Notes: generated by a model from the letters alone, not told the origin. A stretch of 34,525 bases of DNA from SAR92 bacterium MED-G29 (GCA_002457245.1 NTJY01000008.1:1-34525), one strand, 5' to 3'; counted from the stretch's first letter, positions 1 through 8,421 are shown. Numbers and translations: made by a program.

Positions 1-482
1 TTCCAAGGGTTTGACATCTCACGTGGACGGAATGCATAAAACCCATATACATCCTCATATTCTTCACCGCCCAGAGTTATCATCCCTGAGTGTGCTGAGG
101 CGAGTTTCTCAGTTGAGTCACTTGCTAGCCACTTGTCCCATGCCTCATCTCGAAGAGCTTTGTTCTTCCAAGCCACGGCCCAAACGCCATCAAAGTTCTC
201 ATTTGGCTCTGCAGGAACATATCCAAAACTAGTGTAGGGGACTTCGGTTGCATTGGCTTCAACGATCCAGTCGGCGAGGTAAGCTGAAAAACCTTCCTGA
301 GAGAATGAATCTCCATTTCTGGCCCAGAGGTAATCAATATATCCCCAATAACTAGCATTAGATTCCGCTAATTCAGTCATCGTTGGTTCTGGTGCTGCCT
401 CGACTGTTTGTACTTCAGCCTCTTTGTCTGAACACCCTGCAATGATAAATATTGCTGAGCAAATGATGAGTAGCCTTTTCAT
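1..482 (-). CDS. Putative lipoprotein of unknown function (3' end outside window)
   Basis: An open frame runs leftward from an ATG at 480-482 to the window edge without a stop, giving about 160 residues. The N-terminus (MKRLLIICSAIFIIAGCSDK) is a textbook lipoprotein signal: two basic residues, a hydrophobic stretch and a lipobox IAGC, with Cys17 as the lipidated residue. An acidic, Pro/Ala-rich linker follows, then a Trp/Tyr-rich globular part containing WGYIDYLWARNGDSF and GVWAVAWKNKALRDEAWDKW. I do not recognise a family. It should be anchored in the inner or outer membrane facing the periplasm. It shares its strand with imuB, 112 bp upstream, but the gap is wide enough for its own promoter. 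The coding call is firm; no function is proposed. Confidence 0.8.
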   Translation of the reverse strand, partial: MKRLLIICSAIFIIAGCSDKEAEVQTVEAAPEPTMTELAESNASYWGYIDYLWARNGDSFSQEGFSAYLADWIVEANATEVPYTSFGYVPAEPNENFDGVWAVAWKNKALRDEAWDKWLASDSTEKLASAHSGMITLGGEEYEDVYGFYAFRPREMSNPW

Positions 483-565
483 TCTTATTCTCCTTAATCA
501 AGTTATATTTAATTTTAGAGTAAATATCGCATATTACAGTGAGATGTCAAAATTTATGGAACTTC

Positions 566-584
566 CTAACATGAAAAATGTTAG
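566..584 (-). terminator. Short hairpin downstream of imuB, possible weak terminator
   Basis: CTAACAT (566-572) and ATGTTAG (578-584) form a perfect 7-bp stem with a 5-nt loop, starting 10 nt after the imuB stop. On the minus strand no T-tract follows the hairpin, so it is at best a weak intrinsic terminator, or an mRNA 3'-end stabiliser. Confidence 0.3.
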
Positions 585-594
585 AAATGATGTC

Positions 595-2052
595 TTAAGC
601 AAAGACGCCGTGGACGAACCATTGATTATTTAAAAGTTCTCTGAAAATCCAGTATCTAGAGCCTTCGCTATCAGAAACTAAATAGTAGTCACGCTTTTGT
701 TCAGATTGCCACCAATTACCGCATAGTCGCTCTGGGCCACTAAGAATTTTTAGGGGTTTACCCCAATATAACTGTTTTTTACACCATTTAGCAGGGCTAG
801 GTTCAGCAAGTAACCAAATAGGTTTATATGATTTTGAAATAATATATTTTGAATCTAAATTTTGATGTATTGGTTCTAGAGTACTTACTTTCTCAGGTAA
901 ATACTCATTACTCATTACTAGTTTAGATAATGCTTCAAGACCTAATCGCGCACTTAGGTTATCAATGAGACCTTTTTCCTCTTTATTCAGGTCAAATTGA
1001 TTGTTGAATAGATCAACATTTAAATCGGGCATATCAATAAATTTATTAGAACTTAGGGAGATCCTTTCAATACTTTGAGGTAAATCAATTCGCTCTAATT
1101 TAAGTCGACTTAAGTTTAGGAAATTTGACCAGCTGTTATTACTTCCTGATAGAGAGAGTATGATTTTTTGATGCTTTCCTAAGAGAGGCTCAAAAGTCCA
1201 CTCAAGCTGAAGACTATGACACTGGAGAACTGCAAGATACTGACAAAATTGCTGTAATAGAGTCTTCATTGGAAATAATAAACTTTCCTTACTATATAGC
1301 CCTTGAGGGTTTTGCACTTCATTATAAAAACTTTGAGGCGGTTTAAACCTATCTCCTGTAAAAGTTTTTTCTCCAACTAATAATCCCAGTGTGTCCATCA
1401 GAACTTGATCAAATCGTTGACTAAGGGCGCATCGAGGAAGTTTAAGAAGATCTTGAATAGTATTTAAGCCTAACTGCTTAAAGCTCCTCTGTTGCTTAGG
1501 TGTACTAGGTAAATTATCTAATCTAGTAGCCATTAAATTTCTATGTATTTCACATTTTTTTGGTACAGTTTTTTGGAATTCATCACTACATGTCAATTTC
1601 GCAGCTAAAGGATTTTCACCGATGCCATTAACTACATTGATTTTTTGTTGTAGAAGTTGCTCATGAAGTTGTTTTAATAAATTTTCATAGCCATTGAATA
1701 AGTGCTCACAGCTCGAAATTTCTAACCATAAGCCTGCTGTATCTATAATAACTTCAGGGCTAAAACGATAAGCGATAAGTGCTAATTGCTGTAATAATAA
1801 TTTTTCCTGACTGTAATTTTCTGTAAATGTAACTAGATCTGGACATATAGCCAATGAAGTAGTTAGAGATAGTTCAGGTTCAACACCCCATTGCTTAGAT
1901 GCGTCATTACAACACACGATACGTCGAACATTTTTGTGTGAACTAATAATTGCAAGTGGCTTATCTGATGATAATTCTGATTGATATATCAATACAGACT
2001 CAAGTGCTAGAAGGGGAAACTTCAGATATAACCAGATGTTTTTATTATGCAT
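595..2052 (-). CDS. imuB: ImuB, catalytically defective Y-family polymerase homologue for SOS mutagenesis
   Basis: This 485-residue protein has the ImuB layout. Residues 1-120 form a Y-family palm start that reads IWLYLKFPLLALE where active DinB/UmuC enzymes carry the first metal-binding Asp. Around residue 100, where active enzymes read DE, it has IDTAGLWLEIS. Hallmarks of the ImuB C-terminus are present: a clamp-binding-like NVDLF at about 345-349, GLIDNLSARLG (361-371), PIWLLAEPSP (411-420), GPERLCGNWW and a final WFVHGVFA. Known ImuB proteins do not polymerise; they bridge the beta clamp, ImuA and the DnaE2 polymerase during translesion synthesis. The start overlaps the imuA stop by 8 nt, so the two should be translationally coupled. 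No dnaE2 follows. The absence of the polymerase metal ligands is seen in the sequence; the adaptor role is known from the family. Confidence 0.92.
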   Translation of the reverse strand: MHNKNIWLYLKFPLLALESVLIYQSELSSDKPLAIISSHKNVRRIVCCNDASKQWGVEPELSLTTSLAICPDLVTFTENYSQEKLLLQQLALIAYRFSPEVIIDTAGLWLEISSCEHLFNGYENLLKQLHEQLLQQKINVVNGIGENPLAAKLTCSDEFQKTVPKKCEIHRNLMATRLDNLPSTPKQQRSFKQLGLNTIQDLLKLPRCALSQRFDQVLMDTLGLLVGEKTFTGDRFKPPQSFYNEVQNPQGLYSKESLLFPMKTLLQQFCQYLAVLQCHSLQLEWTFEPLLGKHQKIILSLSGSNNSWSNFLNLSRLKLERIDLPQSIERISLSSNKFIDMPDLNVDLFNNQFDLNKEEKGLIDNLSARLGLEALSKLVMSNEYLPEKVSTLEPIHQNLDSKYIISKSYKPIWLLAEPSPAKWCKKQLYWGKPLKILSGPERLCGNWWQSEQKRDYYLVSDSEGSRYWIFRELLNNQWFVHGVFA

Positions 2053-2782
2053 TTAAGTGCTGAGGTTTAACTGTAGCAGGTAAAGAGAAGGTCCCTTTAT
2101 ATTGTTTTGGAGGGCTTATATTTACAGGTAGTTTGTTTAGTAGCGTTCGTTCTAATAATTTATTGCTAAGATTAATACGTATTCTTGTACCTGGTACTTT
2201 CCCTTTAAATTTGTGTATAAGTAAGGACATAATATTTGTTCTTACCCCTTCAATTTCAATGCGAAGTGATGCGGGGGAAGGTACTTTGATAGATGAAATT
2301 TCTCTAAATAAAAATGTAGGGGATAGGTTATCTGTGGCAGCTAATTGTAGCTTTCGTAGGGCTGTATAATTTGGATTAATTTGATGTGTCCACGCAAATA
2401 GCAAGGCATTACCTTGTATGATTTGTTCTGCTGCCCATAACCATTCCTTGGTGTTTTTACTTCTTACAATTAGAATTTTATCTAGGAGGATTTCTGCGTC
2501 GGCGAGACAAGGTGCATAGGGCTCATATGGGGGATCTAGCCATACGCAAAGCTTCCCTTTGTTGGTGTAGTGCTTTAATACAGGAAGTAGGAGGCTAAGT
2601 TCTCCTATACCATTTTGTCGCGCAGATACTTCAGTTATTGCGGATAATGGCCATCCACCTAGTAAAAATTTGTCAATATGGTCATTGCCCGTAGAGATAG
2701 AATTCTTGGATAGATGATACTGATGACCTTTCCAGGTATCTTGACGTGAAAGAAGATTATTTAATAGTGATTTTTCAGGCAT
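2045..2782 (-). CDS. imuA: ImuA, RecA/SulA-like partner in SOS translesion synthesis
   Basis: This 245-residue protein matches the ImuA (SulA/RecA-like) family. LLGGWPLSAITEVSARQNG (about residues 40-58) followed by IGELSLLLPVL corresponds to the RecA region around Walker A, but the GPESSGKT loop is replaced, as is usual in ImuA, so ATP binding is doubtful. VWLDPPYEPYAP at about 80-91 corresponds to the strand after it. ImuA acts with ImuB and DnaE2 in damage-induced mutagenesis in the cytoplasm. It is the first gene of an imuA-imuB operon, and a LexA box lies about 28 bp upstream of its ATG. The ribosome-binding site (AAGAGA) is weak. The family assignment is secure from motifs and from the imuB neighbour. 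Confidence 0.9.
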   Translation of the reverse strand: MPEKSLLNNLLSRQDTWKGHQYHLSKNSISTGNDHIDKFLLGGWPLSAITEVSARQNGIGELSLLLPVLKHYTNKGKLCVWLDPPYEPYAPCLADAEILLDKILIVRSKNTKEWLWAAEQIIQGNALLFAWTHQINPNYTALRKLQLAATDNLSPTFLFREISSIKVPSPASLRIEIEGVRTNIMSLLIHKFKGKVPGTRIRINLSNKLLERTLLNKLPVNISPPKQYKGTFSLPATVKPQHLNA

Positions 2783-2807
2783 TCTCTTAATCTTTGCTAG
2801 GATAATA

Positions 2808-2827
2808 TGCTGTATATATATACAGTA
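2808..2827. promoter_or_regulatory. LexA (SOS) box upstream of imuA
   Basis: TGCTGTATATATATACAGTA matches the enterobacterial/gammaproteobacterial LexA consensus at 19 of 20 positions and has the full CTG-N10-CAG core (2810-2825). A possible -10 (TATTAT on the minus strand, 2802-2807) sits just downstream of the box, so LexA bound here would block RNA polymerase. The operon should be induced by DNA damage. Confidence 0.9.
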
Positions 2828-2909
2828 TATTGATGTTTTTTAGGAATTAAGTCAATAGGTTTGAATAATAGAAATTAGTCTTTTTAGAAGTAATTTATAC
2901 ATCTAAACC

Positions 2910-2936
2910 TTGATTGCACCAAGGCTCCTGCATAAT
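2910..2936 (+). promoter_or_regulatory. Possible sigma70 promoter of the first ACAD gene
   Basis: TTGATT (2910-2915) and CATAAT (2931-2936) resemble -35 and -10 boxes. The -10 matches 5 of 6 positions, but the 15-bp spacing is short. A start near 2943 would give a 24-nt leader containing an AGGA ribosome-binding site. This is a by-eye call only. Confidence 0.3.
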
Positions 2937-2966
2937 ACTAACTTTAATCTTTATTAGGATATTACT

Positions 2967-4139
2967 ATGTCGCTTGATTTTGATACTGCAAGATTACCTA
3001 ATGCCTGCTTGAGGCCTGAGCATGATCAGTGGCGAGCGCAGTTAAGGAGATTTTTCGATCGTGAGGTAATTCCCTACGCCGCTCAGTGGGATGAAGATGG
3101 CCATATCCCCAAAGAGCTATGGCCAAAGTCTGCTGAAGTTGGAATTTTAGGGTTAGGATATCCGGAAGAGTTCGGTGGCGTTTCGGAAGGTATAGACATT
3201 TGGTACACCATAATTCTCAACGAAGAAATGGCAAGAGTTGCGGTGGGTGGAGTAGGTGCGACCTTAATGGTTCATGGCATTGGATTACCACCGATAATAA
3301 ACTTCGCCAGCGATGACGTTAAAGCAATGGTTGTTCCACCAGTATTGGCGGGAACTGAGAGGATATCTTTGGCTATAACAGAGCCAGGAGCAGGATCTGA
3401 TGTGGCTCAACTAACAACCACAGCCAGCCTAGAAGGCGATCACTATGTTGTTAATGGATCCAAAACATATATCACAGGAGGCATGAACGCTAATTGGCTA
3501 ACTACGGCCGTGAGAACAGGTGGTGATGGCGCAGGAGGGATTTCCGTGTTACTGATTCCCACGGATGTTGAAGGTGTTTCTCGGACGGCCCTCGACAAAA
3601 AGCAGGGGTGGTGGTGTTCTGATACGGCAACAATATATTTTGATAACGTGCGCGTGCCAGCAGGTTATTTAGTTGGCCAAGAGAACAAAGGTTTCAGTGT
3701 TATTATGAATAACTTTAATTCTGAGCGATTAGGTATGTCTGCGGCAATGGAAGCCTTTTCTAGGGTATGTCTTGAAGATGCATTGGCGTGGGCGCGTGAG
3801 CGAAAAACATTTGGGAAACGACTCGCAGATCATCAAGTGATTCGCCATAAAATAGCGGACATGAAGATGAGAATTAATGCAACTCAAGCTTATCTGCAAC
3901 TGGTGTGCCAGCAAGTACAGGCGGGAAATGAGAGTGGAGGCGATATTGCCCTGCTCAAGGTTCAGTGCAGTCAGACGATGGAATTCTGCGCGCGAGAGGC
4001 CATGCAGATTCTAGGTGGTATAGGGTACATTAGGGGTAGTAGAGTTGAGCGCATATACAGAGAAGTCCGTGTTAATGCAATTGGTGGTGGATCCGAGGAA
4101 ATTATGCGTGACCTAGCGGCTCGTCAATTTGGCATATAA
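2967..4139 (+). CDS. Acyl-CoA dehydrogenase, stand-alone (isovaleryl-CoA dehydrogenase-like active site)
   Basis: A 390-residue FAD enzyme that introduces the alpha-beta double bond into an acyl-CoA. The standard ACAD fold is complete: the substrate/flavin strand ITEPGAGSDV (137-146), the FAD-contacting RKTFG (279-283), QILGGIG (347-353) and a C-terminal loop. That loop reads AIGGGSEE (371-378), so the usual MCAD-type catalytic Glu is absent. Glu253 in NSERLG occupies the place of the catalytic Glu in isovaleryl-CoA and long-chain ACADs (assigned by motif). Because one chain holds all flavin motifs and the candidate base, it should work as an ordinary homotetramer, unlike the paired ACADs downstream. 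The ATG at 2967 has an AGGA ribosome-binding site 7 nt upstream. It converges with the SCP2-type gene. Substrate unknown. Confidence 0.9.
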   Translation: MSLDFDTARLPNACLRPEHDQWRAQLRRFFDREVIPYAAQWDEDGHIPKELWPKSAEVGILGLGYPEEFGGVSEGIDIWYTIILNEEMARVAVGGVGATLMVHGIGLPPIINFASDDVKAMVVPPVLAGTERISLAITEPGAGSDVAQLTTTASLEGDHYVVNGSKTYITGGMNANWLTTAVRTGGDGAGGISVLLIPTDVEGVSRTALDKKQGWWCSDTATIYFDNVRVPAGYLVGQENKGFSVIMNNFNSERLGMSAAMEAFSRVCLEDALAWARERKTFGKRLADHQVIRHKIADMKMRINATQAYLQLVCQQVQAGNESGGDIALLKVQCSQTMEFCAREAMQILGGIGYIRGSRVERIYREVRVNAIGGGSEEIMRDLAARQFGI

Positions 4140-4175
4140 CTCTTGATAAGATTTTATCAGGAATCAAAAACAAAA

Positions 4176-4207
4176 AAACGCTCCAGCTGTTGTGAACTGG
4201 AGCGTTT
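4176..4207. terminator. Bidirectional intrinsic terminator between convergent genes
   Basis: AAACGCTCCAG (4176-4186) pairs perfectly with CTGGAGCGTTT (4197-4207), an 11-bp stem with a 10-nt loop. A run of seven A on the left (4172-4178) gives the T-tract for the minus-strand transcript, and TTTAAT on the right serves the plus strand. It lies midway between the stops of the ACAD and the SCP2-type gene. Confidence 0.85.
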
Positions 4208-4228
4208 AATATAATCGGTTTGTTTTTC

Positions 4229-4528
4229 TTACGCTAGAATTGGTCCAAGTTTCATTGCAATACCCATATCACCTTGGATCTTTAGCTTGCCGGACATAAA
4301 CGCAGCTGTCCCGTCCAGATTACCCTCTGCCATCTCCATGAAGTTTTCTATACTGATTACCATAGTGCATTGAGCTTCCCCATCTTCGTTAGATACCAAG
4401 TTAGGGACCTGAGTAGCATCTAACATTAGTACTCCATCATCACCAAAATCAAATTTTAATGTTGCGCCTAGACCACAATCCTCACCTATTTTTTCTTTTA
4501 ATCCATTTGTTACCAGTTCAAGAGACAT
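4229..4528 (-). CDS. SCP2 sterol-carrier-like lipid-binding protein
   Basis: A 99-residue protein made of a single SCP2 domain: a short helix (LVTNGLKEKIG), strands around LKFDFGDDGVLMLDATQVPN, then CTMVISIENFMEMAEGNLDGTAAFMSGKLKIQGDMGIAMKL, which is the typical SCP2 C-terminal half. Such domains form a hydrophobic tunnel that binds acyl-CoAs, fatty acids or sterols in the cytoplasm. The frame extends upstream to 4579, but the ATG at 4526-4528 was chosen because a purine-rich AAGGGAAA precedes it at good spacing and the domain starts there. It is convergent with one ACAD and divergent from the next. Its position inside an ACAD cluster suggests it carries a hydrophobic acyl substrate of that pathway (inference). 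Confidence 0.88.
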   Translation of the reverse strand: MSLELVTNGLKEKIGEDCGLGATLKFDFGDDGVLMLDATQVPNLVSNEDGEAQCTMVISIENFMEMAEGNLDGTAAFMSGKLKIQGDMGIAMKLGPILA

Positions 4529-4919
4529 AAGTATTTCCCTTTGATTAGTTAAATTTGAAACCACATTTAATACTAGCAAACTTTTTCAAAATATAGGAGA
4601 TAGATTAGCCACGCATAGAGAGGTAAGTTACATCGCTTTGCAGCAACATCTGAGAAATTTAAGTCAAATTTTTAGCCTCCCAAATAATATTGGTTCTACA
4701 GTTCACTCGATTTATCCATCGATTAGCGTCTGAGATTAAGCAAAGCAGCGACTGACGTGGGTATCGGATTAGGACATAAAATAGCAAATATAGTTTTAGA
4801 ATCTTTTTGGCAGATCTTTAGCATGACCAACGGGACGACAAAACAGTAGGCATTTTATTGACGCTCTCCGTGTCATAACCTACAGTTGGCCAAATAAAAA
4901 CCTTCAAGGGAGAAACTGA
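4529..4919. other. Intergenic region between divergent SCP2-type and ACAD genes
   Basis: This 391-bp region has no credible gene. It should carry promoters for both divergent genes. On the plus strand a sigma70-like pair is visible at 4858-4886 and a GGGAGA ribosome-binding site before the GTG start. I saw no clear large palindrome, terminator or RNA fold. Confidence 0.6.
4858..4886 (+). promoter_or_regulatory. Candidate sigma70 promoter of the ACAD pair-esterase-GST operon
   Basis: TTGACG (4858-4863), a 17-bp spacer and TACAGT (4881-4886) form a plausible -35/-10 pair. Transcription from about 4893 would leave a 27-nt leader with the ribosome-binding site of the ACAD at 4920. Spacing is ideal; the -10 is only a moderate match. 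Confidence 0.4.
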
Positions 4920-6104
4920 GTGGATATTAATTTTTCAGCTGAAGACGTCGCTTTTCGTGATGAAGTACGAGAGTTTTTTGACAAGGAATACGATAGCGAG
5001 GTGTCAAAAAGGCAAGCGGATAATCACAGCTCTGACTACAAGAGCTCGATTGTGGCGTGGCAGAAGAAGCTGCATGCCAAAGGTTGGATTGCGCCTGACT
5101 GGCCCGTCGAGTACGGAGGTACTGGTTGGTCATCTACGCAAAAATATATTTATGAAACCGAGCGAGGACTCGCTGGTATTCCAGATGTGATCCCCTTTGG
5201 GTTAAAAATGGTTGCCCCTGTCATTTATACATTCGGTACAGAGGAGCAGAAGGTCAGATTCTTGCCGCGCATTTTAAGTAGTGATGACTGGTGGTGTCAG
5301 GGTTATTCTGAGCCGGGAGCTGGTTCGGATCTTGCCGCTCTTACTACATCTGCTGAGTATGCTGGGGACAATTATATTGTAAATGGACGTAAAATTTGGA
5401 CGACGCTTGCCCAATTTGCTGACTGGATTTTTTGTCTCGTTCGGACTTCAAAGGGGGTGCGTCGGCAGGAAGGAATTAGTTTTCTCTTGATAGATATGAA
5501 AAGTCCAGGTATCACGGTAAAGCCAATAATTGCAATCGATGGTCAGCATAGCCTTAATGAAGTGCTGTTTGAGAATGTCCTGGTACCAACGGAAAATCTG
5601 ATCGGAGAGCAAGACAAGGGCTGGACTTATGCGAAAGCTCTGCTGGCACACGAACGCACAGGCATGGCGGAGGTTGCGGACTCCAAAAGAATGCTCGATC
5701 AACTCAAGTTGAGGGCAGTTGCAGAGGTCAATGGTGGTAAGCCGATGATTGAGGACCCGGTTTTTCAGATGCGGCTGTCAGATATCGAGATGGAGTTAAT
5801 GGCTCTTGAGTACACCGAATTGCGAGTTTTTGCATCGATGGCTTCAGGCGGAATGCCCGGGCCAGAATCGTCACTGCTTAAAATTAAGGGCACGGAAATC
5901 AGTCAGTCAATTCACGAACTTCAATTGCAACTTGCTTCCTACTATGGTGGGGCCCTTCAGGGAGAATTGAGCAGTGAGGTATTGGGCCATAATTTCGCGA
6001 CTGAAGCGAGAGGAAAGTACATGTATGGCAGAGCTGCCACCATTTATGGTGGTTCAAATGAAGTACAGAGAAATGTGATTGCAAAAGCCGTGCTCGGCCT
6101 TTGA
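4920..6104 (+). CDS. Acyl-CoA dehydrogenase, catalytic subunit of a predicted alpha2beta2 pair
   Basis: 394 residues with a GTG start preceded by AAGGGAGAAA. The ACAD body is clear: QGYSEPGAGSDLAAL (127-141), RKIWTT, and a C-terminal IYGGSNEVQRNVIAKAVLGL. Glu245 in AHERTG is the likely catalytic base by analogy with isovaleryl-CoA dehydrogenase. The FAD-binding RxxFG motif is missing; that region reads NGGKPMIEDPVF. The GGxG motif is replaced by LASYYGG. In characterised actinobacterial FadE (ChsE) heterotetramers the flavin site is shared, and the missing residues come from the small subunit. That subunit would be the next gene, 42 bp downstream. The motif loss is seen; the heterotetramer is inferred. 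Substrate unknown; a bulky branched or polycyclic acyl-CoA would fit the family. Confidence 0.87.
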   Translation: MDINFSAEDVAFRDEVREFFDKEYDSEVSKRQADNHSSDYKSSIVAWQKKLHAKGWIAPDWPVEYGGTGWSSTQKYIYETERGLAGIPDVIPFGLKMVAPVIYTFGTEEQKVRFLPRILSSDDWWCQGYSEPGAGSDLAALTTSAEYAGDNYIVNGRKIWTTLAQFADWIFCLVRTSKGVRRQEGISFLLIDMKSPGITVKPIIAIDGQHSLNEVLFENVLVPTENLIGEQDKGWTYAKALLAHERTGMAEVADSKRMLDQLKLRAVAEVNGGKPMIEDPVFQMRLSDIEMELMALEYTELRVFASMASGGMPGPESSLLKIKGTEISQSIHELQLQLASYYGGALQGELSSEVLGHNFATEARGKYMYGRAATIYGGSNEVQRNVIAKAVLGL

Positions 6105-6146
6105 GTCCTCAGAGCCAACGCTAAAAGATTTTAGGAGCCTATTAGA

Positions 6147-7304
6147 ATGAATTTTGATTTTACCGAAGAGCAAACCATGATAAAAGACAGCGTCGCTCGT
6201 TTTGTGCGCGATGAATATGACTTTGATACAAGGCGTGCAATTGTTAGTTCAGAGGATGGGATTAGTCGCAATTTTTGGGCAAAATTTGCTGAGCTCGGGT
6301 GGCTTTCAGTGCCCTTCTCAGAGGAGTATGGTGGTTTTGGAGGGTCGGTTGATGATCTGTCCGCCGTAATGGAGGAGATGGGGAAAGGGATTGTTGTTGA
6401 GCCCTTCGCATCAACGATTGTAGTCTTTGGCAGTTTAATGTCAGCATCCCCCAACTCGGACCTTAAGGCCAAAGTTATCCCATCGATTATAGATGGCAGT
6501 TGTATGGGCACGTTTGCTTGCGTTGAGGAGCAGTCAAGATATGAGATGAGCGATGTCTGTACATCAGCGGAGGTATGCCCAGAAGGTTTTAGAATTAACG
6601 GTAAAAAGACTGTCGTTTCAAATGCTAGCACAGCTAACAAGTTTATCGTCTCGGCGCGATGCAGCGGAGATCAGTTCGATCGCGATGGGATCAGTTTATT
6701 TCTAGTTGATAGTTCCGTGGAGGGTGTCGAGATTGATTCCTTCAAGATGATGGACGGGCAAAGCGCCGCCACCGTAACCTTCAAAAATGTATTAGTAAAT
6801 GAATCCGAGTTGGTTAGTGAGTTGGGTAAGGGTATAGATCTTATTGATGCTGTGATGCCTCAAATTCTTATAAGCCTCTCTGCAGAGGCATTGGGTATTA
6901 TGGCTACTTTAAATACCTTGACTTTGGAGTACTCAAAAACACGTCAGCAGTTCGGTGCTCCCATCGGCTCCTTTCAGGTGATACAGCATCGAATGGTCGA
7001 TACATTTATGGCTTGCGAGCAAAGTAAATCGATGCTCTATCGTGGCCTCTGTGTTGCCAAAAACGTAGAGCAGGGTGAGGCCGATCAGTTCGATCTAGCC
7101 AAGACGGCTCACGCATTGAAGGCAACTATTGCGCGCTATGGAAAATTGATTGGCGAGGAGGCGATTCAGTTGCATGGAGGGATCGGTATGACCGATGAGC
7201 TAAACATAGGCCACTTCGTAAAGAGATTAATGATGATCAATGTTGCTTTCGGCGACGGGGATTTCCACCAAAGAAAATTTAATAGCCTCAGCTATTCCGG
7301 CTAA
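6147..7304 (+). CDS. Acyl-CoA dehydrogenase, flavin-binding non-catalytic subunit of a predicted alpha2beta2 pair
   Basis: 385 residues. The ACAD fold is visible: an N-terminal helical part with FTEEQTMIKDSVARFVRDE, a middle beta domain (INGKKTVVSNA, 150-160) and a C-terminal helical domain with RQQFGAPIGSFQVIQHR (266-282) and QLHGGIGMTDE (341-351). The flavin motifs RQQFG and GGIG, absent from the preceding ACAD, are intact here. Neither possible catalytic Glu is present: the C-terminal loop reads AFGDGDFH (367-374) and the helix position has LISLSAEALG instead of ER. It therefore looks like the structural, FAD-contributing partner of the gene at 4920. Its stop overlaps the next start as TAATG, so the esterase is translationally coupled to it. 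Confidence 0.87.
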   Translation: MNFDFTEEQTMIKDSVARFVRDEYDFDTRRAIVSSEDGISRNFWAKFAELGWLSVPFSEEYGGFGGSVDDLSAVMEEMGKGIVVEPFASTIVVFGSLMSASPNSDLKAKVIPSIIDGSCMGTFACVEEQSRYEMSDVCTSAEVCPEGFRINGKKTVVSNASTANKFIVSARCSGDQFDRDGISLFLVDSSVEGVEIDSFKMMDGQSAATVTFKNVLVNESELVSELGKGIDLIDAVMPQILISLSAEALGIMATLNTLTLEYSKTRQQFGAPIGSFQVIQHRMVDTFMACEQSKSMLYRGLCVAKNVEQGEADQFDLAKTAHALKATIARYGKLIGEEAIQLHGGIGMTDELNIGHFVKRLMMINVAFGDGDFHQRKFNSLSYSG

Positions 7305-8380
7305 TGGTAATTGAGACTGCTGTCGGCGTAGTCGTATCAGTTGGAGCTCTTGTAGTTTTGAGAGCGTTCAGTAAAGATGATTTTGCAATGTATGATCTTC
7401 CTCTCGGTCAACGGTTTGTTACAACAGATGCAGAGGCCTCAAAAATATCTAAAGAGGGCCTTAAGCGAATAAATGCGAAGCTGAGAGCTTCCGCGGGTCG
7501 CTCCGAAGTGATGAGCTTTAAGGAGCGCACAGGCTACATCCGCCAGTTGATGGATGAATTCTTCAATTATGTAACTATTCCAAGCAAAATTTCTTCAGTA
7601 ATGGCAGACACTGTGCCATCTGAGTGGGTTCTATCCCCTAATGCAGACCCTGATAAACGGTTGTTATATATTCATGGAGGGGCGTTCTTTGCGGGAAGCC
7701 CTAAAAGCCATCGTGTCATTACAAGCAGGTTGTCAGAGACTAATAATTGTGCTGTCCTGTCGATAGACTATCGCTTGATTCCAGAGAATAAGAGATCTGA
7801 CTGTGTGGCTGACTGCGAGATAGCTTACAGATGGATGCTGGAAAATGGTCCGCATGGGCAATCAGGACCATCATCAGTTTTTGTTGCTGGTGACTCAGCG
7901 GGAGGCAACCTTGCACTCGTGCTTAATGCAAATCTCCGAGATATGGGACTCAGATTGCCAAATGCGGTGATAGCGTTGTCACCGATTACTGATGGAAGGT
8001 ATGCCAGCCCTAGCATTAAGGACAATTTAGAGTCTGATGTGATGCTTAAATCTCTGGTTAAGCGTTTTTCTTGGATGCCACGCTCGTTAATTAGTTTGGT
8101 AGTTACGTTCTTAGCTAAAGGGGATCCTAAGGATCCAATGATATCGCCGTTGCTGGGTAATTTAGAGAACTTGCCTCCTACTTTGATTCAGGCAAGCGAA
8201 ATTGAAATTCTTCGAGACGATGGACGCCGTTATATAAATAAGGCTGTTGCCTCAGGGGTTGATGCCAGACTTCAGCTATGGGCTAATATGCCCCATGTGT
8301 TTCAGATATTTTATCCGGAATTACCTGAGTCCGATCAGGCATTTACCGAAATTAGCAGATTTATTGAGGCCCATTGTTAG
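7304..8380 (+). CDS. HSL-family alpha/beta hydrolase (esterase), N-terminally anchored
   Basis: 358 residues. The hormone-sensitive-lipase signature HGGAFFAG (124-131) forms the oxyanion hole, GDSAGG (196-201) contains nucleophile Ser198, and Asp305 (RDDG) and His331 (PHVF) complete the triad. These enzymes hydrolyse short to medium acyl or aryl esters. Residues 3-21 are a hydrophobic stretch (IETAVGVVVSVGALVVLRAF) followed by charged residues with no clear cleavage site. It could be a signal anchor, although most HSL esterases are cytosolic. The ATG overlaps the preceding ACAD stop (TAATG). The gene sits in an operon with the ACAD pair and GST, so it probably releases or removes an ester group on the pathway substrate (inference). 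Confidence 0.88.
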   Translation: MVIETAVGVVVSVGALVVLRAFSKDDFAMYDLPLGQRFVTTDAEASKISKEGLKRINAKLRASAGRSEVMSFKERTGYIRQLMDEFFNYVTIPSKISSVMADTVPSEWVLSPNADPDKRLLYIHGGAFFAGSPKSHRVITSRLSETNNCAVLSIDYRLIPENKRSDCVADCEIAYRWMLENGPHGQSGPSSVFVAGDSAGGNLALVLNANLRDMGLRLPNAVIALSPITDGRYASPSIKDNLESDVMLKSLVKRFSWMPRSLISLVVTFLAKGDPKDPMISPLLGNLENLPPTLIQASEIEILRDDGRRYINKAVASGVDARLQLWANMPHVFQIFYPELPESDQAFTEISRFIEAHC

Positions 8381-8421
8381 AATCTGCAACAAGCAATATT
8401 ATTTTTAAGGGGAGATGTTTA

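Noticed and set aside
11..232. Plus-strand open frame of 73 codons at the left end
   Set aside because: It is antisense to the lipoprotein gene, whose lipobox signal and ribosome-facing start are convincing; the plus frame has no recognisable features.
595..2052. Calling the imuB product an active DinB/UmuC polymerase
   Set aside because: The metal-binding acidic residues of the Y-family palm are missing and the C-terminus is ImuB-specific.
6131..6640. Minus-strand open frame of 169 codons
   Set aside because: It lies wholly opposite the ACAD at 6147, has low-complexity Ser/Thr composition and no ribosome-binding site.
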